DNA of 10,160 nucleotides from JAZDEL01 sp043820655 (GCA_043820655.1 JBDRDO010000017.1:1-10160); one strand, 5' to 3'; counted from the stretch's first letter, positions 1-7,454 are shown. The notes: generated from the letters alone by a model not told the origin. Program-made: numbers and translations.

Positions 1-1277
1 TTTTCCTTTGAAACCCTTCTCCACTGGAAAGTGCTGGGCGGGAGCACCTGCTCAACACTGCCCCTGAACAAATCCCTGAATGCTGGCCTGAACTGCTCCA
101 CAAACTCCTTCGGCAGGCTCTCTATTTTTCCACACTTGTAAAAGTTTTTATTCAGGTGCATTTCTGCATTGGGATTTAATTCAACAACAATGCCTTTCAG
201 CGCCATAAGGGCGGGTTTGTTTGAGATGCTTATTACATATGATTGTTTCGTGGACATAATTGAATATGATTTCATGTTGCCGCTTACTATGGGATTTATC
301 TCGTGGATTTCCTCGCTGATTTTTGGCATTTGTATTGTGGCTGTTGCTCCGAGCTGGGATGTCAGAAGGACAAGGTCGTATGCAAGCTTCCTGCTTACTG
401 TTTTTGCCCAAAGTTCAACGGAACTGTTTTTCCTGCAGTCAACTCTCCCGTCACCCCTGAAGTAGCCGCTGAGGAATTCCTTTTTTGCTTCTGCCGGCAC
501 GTTAAAAATAACATAAGGGACTTCCTTGCTGTGCGCGCCTGTCTTGCCAAGGTTTCTGAAAATGCCCGCCGCCAGAACATTGTTTATTTTCAACTGTGCT
601 TCCGTTGAATGCGGGCTGTGCTCTTTTGCCTCGGTTCCGAATAATTCAAATGCAAGCCCTTTCACATCATCAATATATTCCCTCTCGGAAGCGTTAAAGC
701 TGAAAACAACGCAGTAATCCTCGGCGTGACCTTCCGCCGCATAATAGCCCAAGAGCCTGCAGAACTGTGCGAGTTTCTGCCCTTTCACAAATCGCGGGAA
801 AGAAACCTTCGATTTCCTGTTTTTTATTGCCGTGTTTCCTATTTCCGCCTTGCTTTCGTCAAGCAGGAATTCGCCAAGGTCAACTTCCCCCAATGATTCG
901 TTATTCAGGGCTTCGTGGTTCACAATCAGGAAGTCCTTTTCAATGTCAATTTCAGCAGGCTTCTTTTCCAAAAACCGCCTTTTTTCCGAATCATAGACGA
1001 TTACACTGTGCGATTTTGTCGCCTTTACACTGTAGCCCAGTTCGGATTTAATCTCAAACAGCTCTTCATTTACGGGGTGCCTTATGACCTGATAGATGGG
1101 CTCCATCTTCGGCTTCTCATTGTCAAAGGTAACCGAATTTGCAAGCACATCCGCCCTTTCGTTTTCAAAGGGCGCGTTGACCTTAACCACTGGCTTTCCT
1201 TCCATAAGGTTCTTTATTTTGACATTCTTTATCAGTCCGTTCTCCTCAATAACAATATTTTCATTCCCGCCAACACT
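1..1277 (-). mobile_element. Intein with LAGLIDADG endonuclease in top6A (partial, C-terminal part outside window)
   Basis: The intein begins at Ser268 of the precursor (codon 1277-1275), and 425 intein residues are visible. Splicing block A is SVGGNENIVIEENG, with Ser as residue 1. Block B is GYSVKATKSH, which contains the TxxH motif (T87, H90 in intein numbering). Two LAGLIDADG motifs follow: LLGYYAAEG at about 175-183 and FLSGYFRGDG at about 268-277. The C-terminal blocks F and G and the final His-Asn are not in the window, so splicing competence cannot be judged. The upstream extein ends PVYVF. In topoisomerase VI A proteins this is followed by (T)DGDP of the Toprim domain, which places the insertion at the metal-binding site. 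Assigning residue 1 to Ser268 is inferred from that alignment and from the block A pattern. Confidence 0.9.
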
Positions 1278-2078
1278 GAAAACATAAACAGGCATTTTCT
1301 TTTCCGCGTGCAGTCTGTGGATAAGCCTCCTCGTCCCGCGGGCGGCCTGCCCCCCTGTGCTGACAAGAATCGCGCGGTTCTTCTTCGCAAACTGCTCCTC
1401 AACAAGCCTCTCATACATTGCCTCTGTTTCAATAACAAGAATATAATTTGCGTCCATGCTCTTGATTTCAATTTCCTCGGGCTCAATCCTTGACATAATG
1501 CTCCATCCGCCCCTTCCTAACTTCGCGCAGTTGAACGTGTCGTTGTTGTGCACCTTATCGCGCAAAGTCACATCCCCGTAAAGCGTTCCCTTGGGGTTTG
1601 CGTGCAGGTTCAGCTTCTCGCGGATTGTGTCAACTGAATGCTCCAAATCCACAAGCACGCCGTCGGATTCCGTCTGGTCCTCAAACGTGTTTTCCTTGCT
1701 GCTTCCTATTGTGTGTTTTAATTCATAATAAACTTCACGAATGGCGGCGGTTTTATTGTGCATCAGATAGTCATGCGTCTTTGCGGTGACAAGCATGGTT
1801 TGCATGAACTTCTTCGCGTGCCCTATATTCAAAAATGTCCTTGTCGTGCTTTTATCACCGAGTTCAAGAATCCCCTTTTTCTCGCTGAACTCAACATTGC
1901 CCTTTCCCCTTTGCATTGTGACAAACTTCGGCTCCTTTTTTTTCAGGATGTCCTTTGAAATGCCGTCCGCCATATCCCGCAGGCGCTTGGCAATTTCCTT
2001 AGGGGTTTCCTTGCCCGAGCGCGCGCCCTTTATCCCGGATTTTACAGCCTCCTTTTTCCCGCCCTTTTCCTTAGCCAT
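1..2078 (-). CDS. top6A: DNA topoisomerase VI subunit A (Spo11-like), intein-containing precursor, partial at the C-terminal end
   Basis: This is the catalytic DNA-cleaving subunit of the type IIB topoisomerase, an A2B2 enzyme that relaxes and decatenates DNA. The frame is open from ATG 2078 to base 1, giving 692 codons with no stop, so the gene runs off the left edge. Residues 1-25 are a Lys/Gly-rich leader, followed by ETPKEIAKRLRDMADGISKD. The winged-helix (5Y-CAP) domain holds the Tyr pair Y117-Y118 in REVYYELKH, one of which should be the DNA-attacking tyrosine. The Toprim domain begins around residues 205-267 with YILVIETEAMYERL and ILVSTGGQAARGTRRLIHRL. It stops after PVYVF267, where an intein starts and the acidic DGD motif is expected. 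The ATG lies 2 bases after the top6B stop, with a GGAGG about 10 bases upstream, so translation is probably coupled. The family is usually near 370 residues, so roughly 100 C-terminal extein residues lie outside the window. Confidence 0.95.
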   Translation of the reverse strand, partial: MAKEKGGKKEAVKSGIKGARSGKETPKEIAKRLRDMADGISKDILKKKEPKFVTMQRGKGNVEFSEKKGILELGDKSTTRTFLNIGHAKKFMQTMLVTAKTHDYLMHNKTAAIREVYYELKHTIGSSKENTFEDQTESDGVLVDLEHSVDTIREKLNLHANPKGTLYGDVTLRDKVHNNDTFNCAKLGRGGWSIMSRIEPEEIEIKSMDANYILVIETEAMYERLVEEQFAKKNRAILVSTGGQAARGTRRLIHRLHAEKKMPVYVFSVGGNENIVIEENGLIKNVKIKNLMEGKPVVKVNAPFENERADVLANSVTFDNEKPKMEPIYQVIRHPVNEELFEIKSELGYSVKATKSHSVIVYDSEKRRFLEKKPAEIDIEKDFLIVNHEALNNESLGEVDLGEFLLDESKAEIGNTAIKNRKSKVSFPRFVKGQKLAQFCRLLGYYAAEGHAEDYCVVFSFNASEREYIDDVKGLAFELFGTEAKEHSPHSTEAQLKINNVLAAGIFRNLGKTGAHSKEVPYVIFNVPAEAKKEFLSGYFRGDGRVDCRKNSSVELWAKTVSRKLAYDLVLLTSQLGATATIQMPKISEEIHEINPIVSGNMKSYSIMSTKQSYVISISNKPALMALKGIVVELNPNAEMHLNKNFYKCGKIESLPKEFVEQFRPAFRDLFRGSVEQVLPPSTFQWRRVSKE

Positions 2079-2080
2079 CC

Positions 2081-5000
2081 CTAATCAGCCTCCTGTTTCC
2101 CGCCTTCCTCGCTTTCATCGTCAATCTCTATATTCTTTTTCCCCTTGCCGCCGGCCTTTTCTTTCGCCTTCTTCAGATTCTTCTTTGTGGCCTTTTCTGT
2201 TTCATCAACCTCTTCCTTGACCTCTTCCTCATCCTCGGCATCCTCGAGTTTTAATTTCTCAAGCACCAAATCCTCAAGGTTCTTCTTCAGTGCCTTCTCG
2301 GAGGCTGTTGTAATTGCGCTCAGTGCCATGGCAATCTCGGGAATGTACTTATAGAACATCTCCCTCTTCATCTGCTTCTGCTTCTCGCGCATCTTGTTTA
2401 CAATAAATTTTCCCGTCCTGCGCCCGCTTTCCATAAGCGCAAGCCGCAATTCCTCCAATACTTCGGGCTCCTCCGCAATCGCCTGCTTCCCCGCACCCGT
2501 GTATGGCACGTGCACTGAAATGAAATTAACAAAAACTGTAATAGGTGCGTTCTCCATATCCTTTATTCCGTATCTTTTCCAGTCAACGCTGTTCACTGCC
2601 TTTGTAATCGCGCATCCCCCCCCATCAAACAGCAAGGGCGCGCGGTTCGCAAACCGCATAACCTCAATCCTCTTCTCAACATTGCCCTCCTGGTCTGTGC
2701 CCATTGCCCTGCCTGCCTCCCCGCCGTATGCAATTGCAACCTCCACCTGAAACGGAAACCCTCCGGAATAAACCTGCGGCTTCCTTACGATTACGGACAT
2801 GAATTCGGGCTTCACAATTCCCTGCAGGCTTTTCTTAACGCGCTCCTCCCCTATCGGCCTTAGCCCGTCAGTTCTTGGTGCAATAAAATCAACCTTCTTG
2901 AACGCGGCAACAATTTCCGATGCATCGTCCCAGTTCAGCTGTTTGGGGTCCTTGTTCATGTCAAACGAAACGTTTGAGGAAATTTCCGAAATCGCCTTGT
3001 CGCCCATTCTGTCAAATGCGCTTTTCAGGAATGAGGACGTCTTCCTTGCGTCAGTGGCGCGCGCATATGTGATTATTTCATCAACAGTAATTCCTTTAGG
3101 GTGGGGCTTCATTTCCAGCGGCTTCTCGGGGATTGACTTAAGCGTGCGCTCAAATATTGTTGTTTCGTTAAATGGATCGGTAAATTTAATTCTCGCGTGC
3201 GGGTTTGCTATTGCAGTCCTTCTCAGATACTCAAGCGGCGCCTGTTCGCTGTTTATGTATTTGACATCCTTGAACCTTGCCTTGACAGCGGTGCCGCGAA
3301 AATCGCGCTTCAGTTCCTGTATGTTCTCAATCTTGGGCTCGTTCTTTTTGGGGTCTATTGTGACCTCAAGGCTCATCGGTCTGCCCTTGTCCGTGCCTGT
3401 AATTATTTTTGTTGACTGGCCTGTTGTCATCTGGGAAAGCATTGTGCAGCCCGCACATCCGATTCCCTGCTGGCCGCGCATCTGCATCATCCTGTGGAAC
3501 TTAGTTCCGGCAAGCAGCTGTCCAAATGCCCTGCCAACAGTGTCTCTTGTCAGCCCGGGACCGTTGTCCTTTACAGTAATTTCATAATATTCATTCCCAA
3601 GCTCCTCAATCTTGATTTCAACATCAGGGAGTATTTTTGCCTCCTCGCATGCATCCAGTGAGTTGTGGAGGCAGATTGCACCATAGCCCCCCACAAAGTT
3701 CTCGTCCCCATCAACTGAGTAGTCGTAAACATATTCCTTTGCTTTTGATTCGCGGGTTTCAATCCCAGTAACCTGCAGCACGCCCAAATCGCCGTTGCAG
3801 AATGCGACAGCCTCCTTTGAGACATTTGCCCCCTTTATTGCAAGCGAGGCAACCTTATCAATCATCAGGATTTTCTGGTTGCGAGCGTTTATTGCCCACT
3901 TTAGTTGCGATTCAGTTATTGCAGAAATGCCGCCCCGCTCTATTGGATAAAAGTTGAGTGGCGAGTTCTTCTGCGCCGTGTAAAATTCTATTCTATATGA
4001 TTCCCCGAACACTGTCTCTACATTATTTACGGCCCTTTTCTCACCTTTTACTTTTTGGAAGCTGTAGGAATAACCCAGCGTGGAAAGGAGGTACTGCAAG
4101 CCTGTGGCAAGCCCCTCGCTGGCAGTAGCGGCAGTTATTTTTTTCGTGACCTCAAATTTCCCATCCTGTATGCACTCAAACAATTTTGCGGAGGGGTAAC
4201 CGTCCCCTGCAAGGTAGGCAAGGAGAAACTCCCTTGCAAAATCCTGTGGAACGTTGAAAACAATGTCAGGAACCCGCTTCTCTCTCGCTTTGCTGCCACA
4301 CCTGAATATTTTGGAAATTAAAAATGCCGCGGTCATGCTGTTGAGGGTTACATTTGTTGCGCTACCGTGTGCAGGCCTTACCAAGGGCGAAAACCCGAAA
4401 ACCCGTTCAACCAGTTCCTTGGAGAATTCAATAAGCTCCCCCTCATGGCTTCCGAAGGAGAGCGATGTGCTCATTAGGGTTTTTCTTGTATTTCCCTCTG
4501 CCGCATACAGGCCCAAAAACTGCATCAGTTCCTTTCCCACGGGCATAATTGCGGGGAGATGGTGTTTCGAATGCCTTGCGCCAACCTCACAGGAGTAAAA
4601 CAGTTTCCTTTTTTCAGGGGGCAGCCTCCTAAGCATTTTTATTGGCAGGCGGTCACACTTCATGTACTTATTGTAAAAGCCGTACTGCCTTTCCTTTGCC
4701 GGCAGCCCTGCCTTTATCTCATTCATCAGCCCCTTGTCCCCAAACAGTATTTTCCTCACGCCAAATACGCTGAACTCACCGAGTTGCCCATCACTCAGCC
4801 TGAGTGCCTCTTCAATCAGGTTAATTTCCACAGTGCACTGCCCCCCGCCAATCCATGCCTTCCTCGGCACAACAGCGTAATCGCCAACCTTCATATCCTC
4901 CGCCTTAATCGCCTCCACCCTGCCATTTCTCAAAGTGAAAAGGCTGTGGTGCTTTGTCGCCTCAACGCTTCTACCTCCCACAAGATTTATTTTGAAGATT

Positions 5001-5404
5001 TTTTCATCCTCTTTCATCGGGTGCCTATGGAGGGACTTCACTTCCTTGAGCTTAAGCTTGTTAGTTTCCTTGTCGAAGCAGAGCACTTCAAATTTAGGGA
5101 ATTCCCTTAGGGATTCAACCTCGCCATTATTCGAGTATTCTATTTCGTGGGTGTTCATCGCCCCGTCCACCACCTCGCCAATTCTCGCAATTCTTACGCC
5201 GTCGTTTGTCCTGATTACCGTGGGGGTATCCCATGTTACGCTGTTGGTTGTGTACTCATGCACAATTGTTGTCAATGTGCGAATTTTCCCCACAAGCCCA
5301 AGCATCTGCTTGTTCTTTTTGAAGAATTCAGCAACACTGTGCACCTTGAACTCTTTTGAAAGTTCATCCGCACTTATGGGGGGTGCTGTAACATCCGGAA
5401 CCAT
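2081..5404 (-). CDS. top6B: DNA topoisomerase VI subunit B, intein-containing precursor
   Basis: This is the GHKL ATPase subunit that dimerises on ATP binding and drives strand passage by the A subunit. The precursor is 1107 residues. Removing the 527-residue intein leaves 580, the usual family length. The N-extein (1-54) ends in the N-box HEYTTN, with E50 and N54. The C-extein starts SLDACEEA at S582. Then come KDNGPG (613-617, ATP-site motif), RGQQGIG (about 643-649, ATP lid), GTAVKARF, a helix-two-turn-helix region, and the transducer domain with WKRYGI and PYTGAGK, whose Lys (about 973) should contact the ATP gamma-phosphate. The last 55 residues are a highly charged Glu/Lys tail. I chose ATG 5404 because GGTGAG lies 4 bases upstream. 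ATG 5416 is an alternative (4 residues longer). A TTG at 5488 would overlap the KH gene and has no ribosome site. The stop is 2 bases from the top6A start. Confidence 0.96.
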   Translation of the reverse strand: MVPDVTAPPISADELSKEFKVHSVAEFFKKNKQMLGLVGKIRTLTTIVHEYTTNSVTWDTPTVIRTNDGVRIARIGEVVDGAMNTHEIEYSNNGEVESLREFPKFEVLCFDKETNKLKLKEVKSLHRHPMKEDEKIFKINLVGGRSVEATKHHSLFTLRNGRVEAIKAEDMKVGDYAVVPRKAWIGGGQCTVEINLIEEALRLSDGQLGEFSVFGVRKILFGDKGLMNEIKAGLPAKERQYGFYNKYMKCDRLPIKMLRRLPPEKRKLFYSCEVGARHSKHHLPAIMPVGKELMQFLGLYAAEGNTRKTLMSTSLSFGSHEGELIEFSKELVERVFGFSPLVRPAHGSATNVTLNSMTAAFLISKIFRCGSKAREKRVPDIVFNVPQDFAREFLLAYLAGDGYPSAKLFECIQDGKFEVTKKITAATASEGLATGLQYLLSTLGYSYSFQKVKGEKRAVNNVETVFGESYRIEFYTAQKNSPLNFYPIERGGISAITESQLKWAINARNQKILMIDKVASLAIKGANVSKEAVAFCNGDLGVLQVTGIETRESKAKEYVYDYSVDGDENFVGGYGAICLHNSLDACEEAKILPDVEIKIEELGNEYYEITVKDNGPGLTRDTVGRAFGQLLAGTKFHRMMQMRGQQGIGCAGCTMLSQMTTGQSTKIITGTDKGRPMSLEVTIDPKKNEPKIENIQELKRDFRGTAVKARFKDVKYINSEQAPLEYLRRTAIANPHARIKFTDPFNETTIFERTLKSIPEKPLEMKPHPKGITVDEIITYARATDARKTSSFLKSAFDRMGDKAISEISSNVSFDMNKDPKQLNWDDASEIVAAFKKVDFIAPRTDGLRPIGEERVKKSLQGIVKPEFMSVIVRKPQVYSGGFPFQVEVAIAYGGEAGRAMGTDQEGNVEKRIEVMRFANRAPLLFDGGGCAITKAVNSVDWKRYGIKDMENAPITVFVNFISVHVPYTGAGKQAIAEEPEVLEELRLALMESGRRTGKFIVNKMREKQKQMKREMFYKYIPEIAMALSAITTASEKALKKNLEDLVLEKLKLEDAEDEEEVKEEVDETEKATKKNLKKAKEKAGGKGKKNIEIDDESEEGGKQEAD
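3662..5242 (-). mobile_element. Complete 527-residue intein with LAGLIDADG endonuclease in top6B
   Basis: The intein has every splicing block. Residue 1 is Ser (codon 5242-5240) in SVTWDTPTVIRTNDG (block A). Block B is RSVEATKHHSLF, with T96 and H99 of TxxH. LAGLIDADG motifs are FLGLYAAEG (242-250) and FLLAYLAGDG (339-348). Blocks F and G are VYDYSVDGDENFVGG (505-519) and GAICLHN, with penultimate His526 and terminal Asn527. The +1 extein residue is Ser (SLDACEEA). This is therefore a Ser1/Ser+1 intein that looks intact for both splicing and homing. The insertion splits the N-box of the GHKL ATPase immediately after the conserved Asn, so the unspliced protein cannot form the ATP site. Removing it restores the expected E-x-x-x-N-SLDAC sequence exactly, which fixes both boundaries. 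Confidence 0.96.
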
Positions 5405-5441
5405 TTTGCTCACCATTTTTCTGATTTTCCAATTCAAATCC

Positions 5442-5969
5442 CTAAATTTTGAATTTTTCCCTGCCTGATTTTTTAAGCTCCCGTTCAATTGTTATATGTT
5501 TCGCGCCTTCAAGCAGCATTTCAACCATTCTTTTTGCCTTTGCAACGCTCTCCATTTTTCCCACGATGCCGACAGTTTTGCCGTAAACCGAGATAAATGC
5601 CCCTGTTTCGTCCTCAATTATTTTCCTCGCCCTGCCGCGCGTGCCAATAATGCGCCCGCGCTTTACCGCAAGCCCCTTATCTGATTTTCCCGCGTATTCC
5701 TCCAGATCAATAATCTCCAGTGCAGTATTTTCATCAAGCAAAACAAGCGCATGTTCGGGCGAGAAGCCCCTGCCTATTGCCTTCACAATCTCCATTGCCT
5801 TGTATGCTGATATGGCATCTCCCTTTGCCTTAATCTCTATTTCCCCTGTTTTGCTGTCAATGTCAATTTTCGTGCCTGTGGCAATCTCAACACTTCTTTT
5901 TGTTTTCCCGCCCGTGCCTATAAGCACGGCAGTCCTTTCAAGCGGTATTCTTACATATTCCACAGGCAT
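5442..5969 (-). CDS. Two-KH-domain RNA-binding protein, archaeal Pno1/Dim2 (KRR1-like) type
   Basis: This 175-residue protein holds two KH RNA-binding domains and little else. KH1 covers about residues 4-65, with the GxxG loop at LIGTGGKTKR (G18-G21). KH2 covers about 90-165, with the loop at RGRIIGTRGRARK (G109-G112), followed by ETGAFISVYGKTVGIVG. This layout matches the archaeal relatives of eukaryotic Pno1/Dim2, which bind the 3' region of small-subunit rRNA during maturation. Placement right after the RIO1 kinase supports a ribosome-assembly role, because Rio1 and Dim2 act on the same pre-40S particles in eukaryotes. The start is ATG 5969. A purine-rich GGATGAG lies directly before it. 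The gene is separated from RIO1 by 114 bases that carry a strong TATA-like element, so it may head its own transcript with top6B and top6A. Function in archaea is inferred from homology. Confidence 0.9.
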   Translation of the reverse strand: MPVEYVRIPLERTAVLIGTGGKTKRSVEIATGTKIDIDSKTGEIEIKAKGDAISAYKAMEIVKAIGRGFSPEHALVLLDENTALEIIDLEEYAGKSDKGLAVKRGRIIGTRGRARKIIEDETGAFISVYGKTVGIVGKMESVAKAKRMVEMLLEGAKHITIERELKKSGREKFKI

Positions 5970-6083
5970 CTCTCATCCTTGAAACTTGCATCTGAAGACA
6001 TTAAATTCTGCTATAAGCCCCCCCCTATTTGTATTATATATAATATATAATCCGTGCAATCTTTATAAACCTAACTCGCGTTT
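5970..6083 (-). promoter_or_regulatory. Candidate internal promoter with AT palindrome and G8 leader tract before the KH gene
   Basis: This 114-base gap between RIO1 and the KH gene is much longer than the other junctions inside the string. It contains a perfect palindrome at 6033-6051, with arms ATTATATAT and ATATATAAT around one A. A second TATA-like box, TTTATAAAG on the minus strand, lies at 6062-6069. Initiation about 25 bases downstream of the palindrome would fall near 6010-6018 and give a leader of about 45 bases. That leader region includes a run of eight G on the minus strand (C at 6018-6025). The TATA assignment rests on composition and spacing only. The palindrome could equally be a regulator site overlapping the box. 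Confidence 0.5.
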
Positions 6084-6899
6084 TTAGGGGTTTTTAGCCC
6101 CATTTGAACCTTTTTCGTGCTTTTTAGCCCTTTCCTTAATCTCGGCATAAAGCGCATCATAATCAGTTTCAACCTTTAGCTTCTGCAGATAATGCGCCAT
6201 ATTCCGCACATCCCGCTCGAAAAATTCCTTTGCATTCGGATGGTTTAACAGCACACCCTGCCCGCAGTCTATGAGAACCAGTTCTTTATCATTAATAAGA
6301 ATGTTATATTCGCTGAAATCCGCATGCACCATTTCCGCCTTTGCGTATAATTTTGCAAACCAATCCACAACAGTTTCATGCAGTTTTTCCACATTCTCAA
6401 CCTTCCGCCCTTTTTCCTTCAATGTCGGGGCTGCCTCCCCCTTTTCATCCCCTATAAATTCCATAACCAAAACATTATCCAGGAAACTGATGGGCATCGG
6501 CACGCGTACATCCGCCTTCCTTGCGCGCTCCAGATTTTTATATTCCTTCTTTGTCCATGCATAAACCAAATCCCTTTTCGCCCTTTTAACATCCGCAAAC
6601 CTCTCATCGCCGAAAACATACTTTTCCATATGCTTGAAATCAGATGTTTCAATTTTGTAAATTTTAACTGCCCTGAAATTCCCCGCCTTGTCAACGGCCC
6701 TGAAAACGTGCGCTTCCTTGCCAGTGCTTATCACAAATTCAAGGGTTTCAAATAATCCCCGCATTGCAAGCTTGTGAATTGCCTGAATTGCCCGCGCGTC
6801 AAATACCTGCGCAAAAATGCGCCTTGCGTCCTCTTCCTTAATGTAAGAGCTCAGGTTAAGCTGGAACTGCTTAGTCTGCCTGTCATCTCCGCGTGTCAC
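6084..6899 (-). CDS. rio1: RIO1-type atypical serine kinase/ATPase
   Basis: This 271-residue protein is the archaeal RIO1 family kinase, an atypical protein kinase/ATPase linked to final maturation of the small ribosomal subunit. The nucleotide loop is STGKEAHVF (58-66), the ATP lysine is K79 in AVKIYKIETSDF, and the hinge is VMEFIG (145-150). The catalytic loop is HADFSEYNI, with D184 and N189, and the metal aspartate is D201 in LIDCGQG. The IYKIETSDF segment and the short catalytic loop separate it from RIO2, which also has an N-terminal winged helix that is absent here. The start is GTG 6899, directly after the stop codon of the antitoxin gene. A clean GGAGG lies 8 bases upstream, inside the last antitoxin codons. 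No other start in frame fits until Met46. RIO1 is therefore translationally tied to the toxin-antitoxin transcript. Confidence 0.95.
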   Translation of the reverse strand: MTRGDDRQTKQFQLNLSSYIKEEDARRIFAQVFDARAIQAIHKLAMRGLFETLEFVISTGKEAHVFRAVDKAGNFRAVKIYKIETSDFKHMEKYVFGDERFADVKRAKRDLVYAWTKKEYKNLERARKADVRVPMPISFLDNVLVMEFIGDEKGEAAPTLKEKGRKVENVEKLHETVVDWFAKLYAKAEMVHADFSEYNILINDKELVLIDCGQGVLLNHPNAKEFFERDVRNMAHYLQKLKVETDYDALYAEIKERAKKHEKGSNGAKNP

Positions 6900-7226
6900 T
6901 CAGCGCGCCTCCACAACAAGCTTCTTCTTGCCTTCAGGATGAATGTAAACCTTCCTGCCTTCCCTGAATTCAAGGAATTCCGCAACCTTTTTCGGAACTC
7001 GCACAATTATGCTGTTCCCGCTGTAACCGAGCTTTCCCTCCTGCCCCATGCCCCAAATGCCGAGGGACCTTGCCTTCTCGTCAATCCTGTCCGAAGCCTC
7101 CTCGCTGAAAAATACCTCTTCGCATTTCCCACACTTCTCGGCCTCAAACACCCCGAGTTTTGTTTCGCCGTAAGAATACGGCTCCTTAACCTTCTTCATT
7201 TTTTCCTCACAAACCGGACATTCCAT
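6900..7226 (-). CDS. YgiT-type zinc finger / AbrB-like antitoxin
   Basis: This 108-residue protein has two parts. An N-terminal zinc-binding module has CPVC (C3, C6) and CGKC (C32, C35), in the pattern of MqsA/YgiT-type zinc fingers. A C-terminal segment (about 65-106) with NSIIVRVPKKVAEFL and EGRKVYIHPEGKKKLVVE resembles an AbrB/MazE swapped-hairpin DNA-binding fold. Proteins of this layout are usually antitoxins encoded next to DUF4258 toxins, as here. The start is ATG 7226, chosen because a strong GGAGGTGA lies 5 bases upstream; that site overlaps the last codons and stop of the toxin gene. Starting further upstream would add residues that do not look like the family. It likely neutralises the toxin and represses their shared promoter. 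Its stop is immediately followed by the RIO1 start. Confidence 0.85.
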   Translation of the reverse strand: MECPVCEEKMKKVKEPYSYGETKLGVFEAEKCGKCEEVFFSEEASDRIDEKARSLGIWGMGQEGKLGYSGNSIIVRVPKKVAEFLEFREGRKVYIHPEGKKKLVVEAR

Positions 7227-7231
7227 ACCCC

Positions 7232-7453
7232 TCACCTCCTTTTCCAATAAACTGTTATAATGAAATAATTGCAAGGCAGCTGCCTGTAAACAACCTCAAA
7301 CCCGCCGAAGGTTGAAATTATTTTGTTTTCGAGCTTCCTTTTTGCGCCCCTCAGCACCGCCTCCAAAATCTCAATTTTTGCTATTCCTGTTTCAATCATT
7401 TTGTCCTTTGCATGTCTTGATGGCCTGAATTTGCACCTTTTTGGACTTTCCAT
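7232..7453 (-). CDS. DUF4258 family protein, probable toxin of a type II toxin-antitoxin pair
   Basis: This 73-residue basic protein has the DUF4258 pattern. An N-terminal helix SRHAKDKMIETGI, near residues 12-24, carries the conserved His. A helix IEILEAVLRGAKR follows, then beta strands with FEVVYRQL and NYFIITVYWKRR. DUF4258 proteins are small, RelE/MqsR-like suspected ribonucleases, typically paired with YgiT-zinc-finger partners. No activity can be shown from sequence. The start is ATG 7453. The open frame extends upstream to 7627, but that part crosses the promoter and lacks family similarity. The final codons (K R R stop) double as the ribosome-binding site of the antitoxin gene, 5 bases away. 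Toxin-first order fits MqsRA-like and HigBA-like modules. Confidence 0.8.
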   Translation of the reverse strand: MESPKRCKFRPSRHAKDKMIETGIAKIEILEAVLRGAKRKLENKIISTFGGFEVVYRQLPCNYFIITVYWKRR

Positions 7454-7454
7454 A

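Noticed and set aside
915..1493. 192-codon plus-strand frame
   Set aside because: It is antisense to top6A, which has clear extein and intein motifs throughout. The translation has no recognisable domain.
2799..3587. 262-codon plus-strand frame opposite top6B
   Set aside because: It is a mirror of the GHKL and transducer coding sequence. The Ser/Leu-rich composition is typical of antisense frames.
5243..5260. N-box Asp appears missing (HEYTTN instead of a DN pair)
   Set aside because: Topoisomerase VI B proteins also have Glu-x-x-x-Asn without the Asp just before Asn, so this is within family variation and not a broken site.
5405..5488. N-terminal extension of top6B to a TTG at 5488
   Set aside because: It would overlap the KH gene by 47 bases, has no ribosome-binding site, and the added residues lie before the recognisable domain. 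ATG 5404 has GGTGAG at good spacing.
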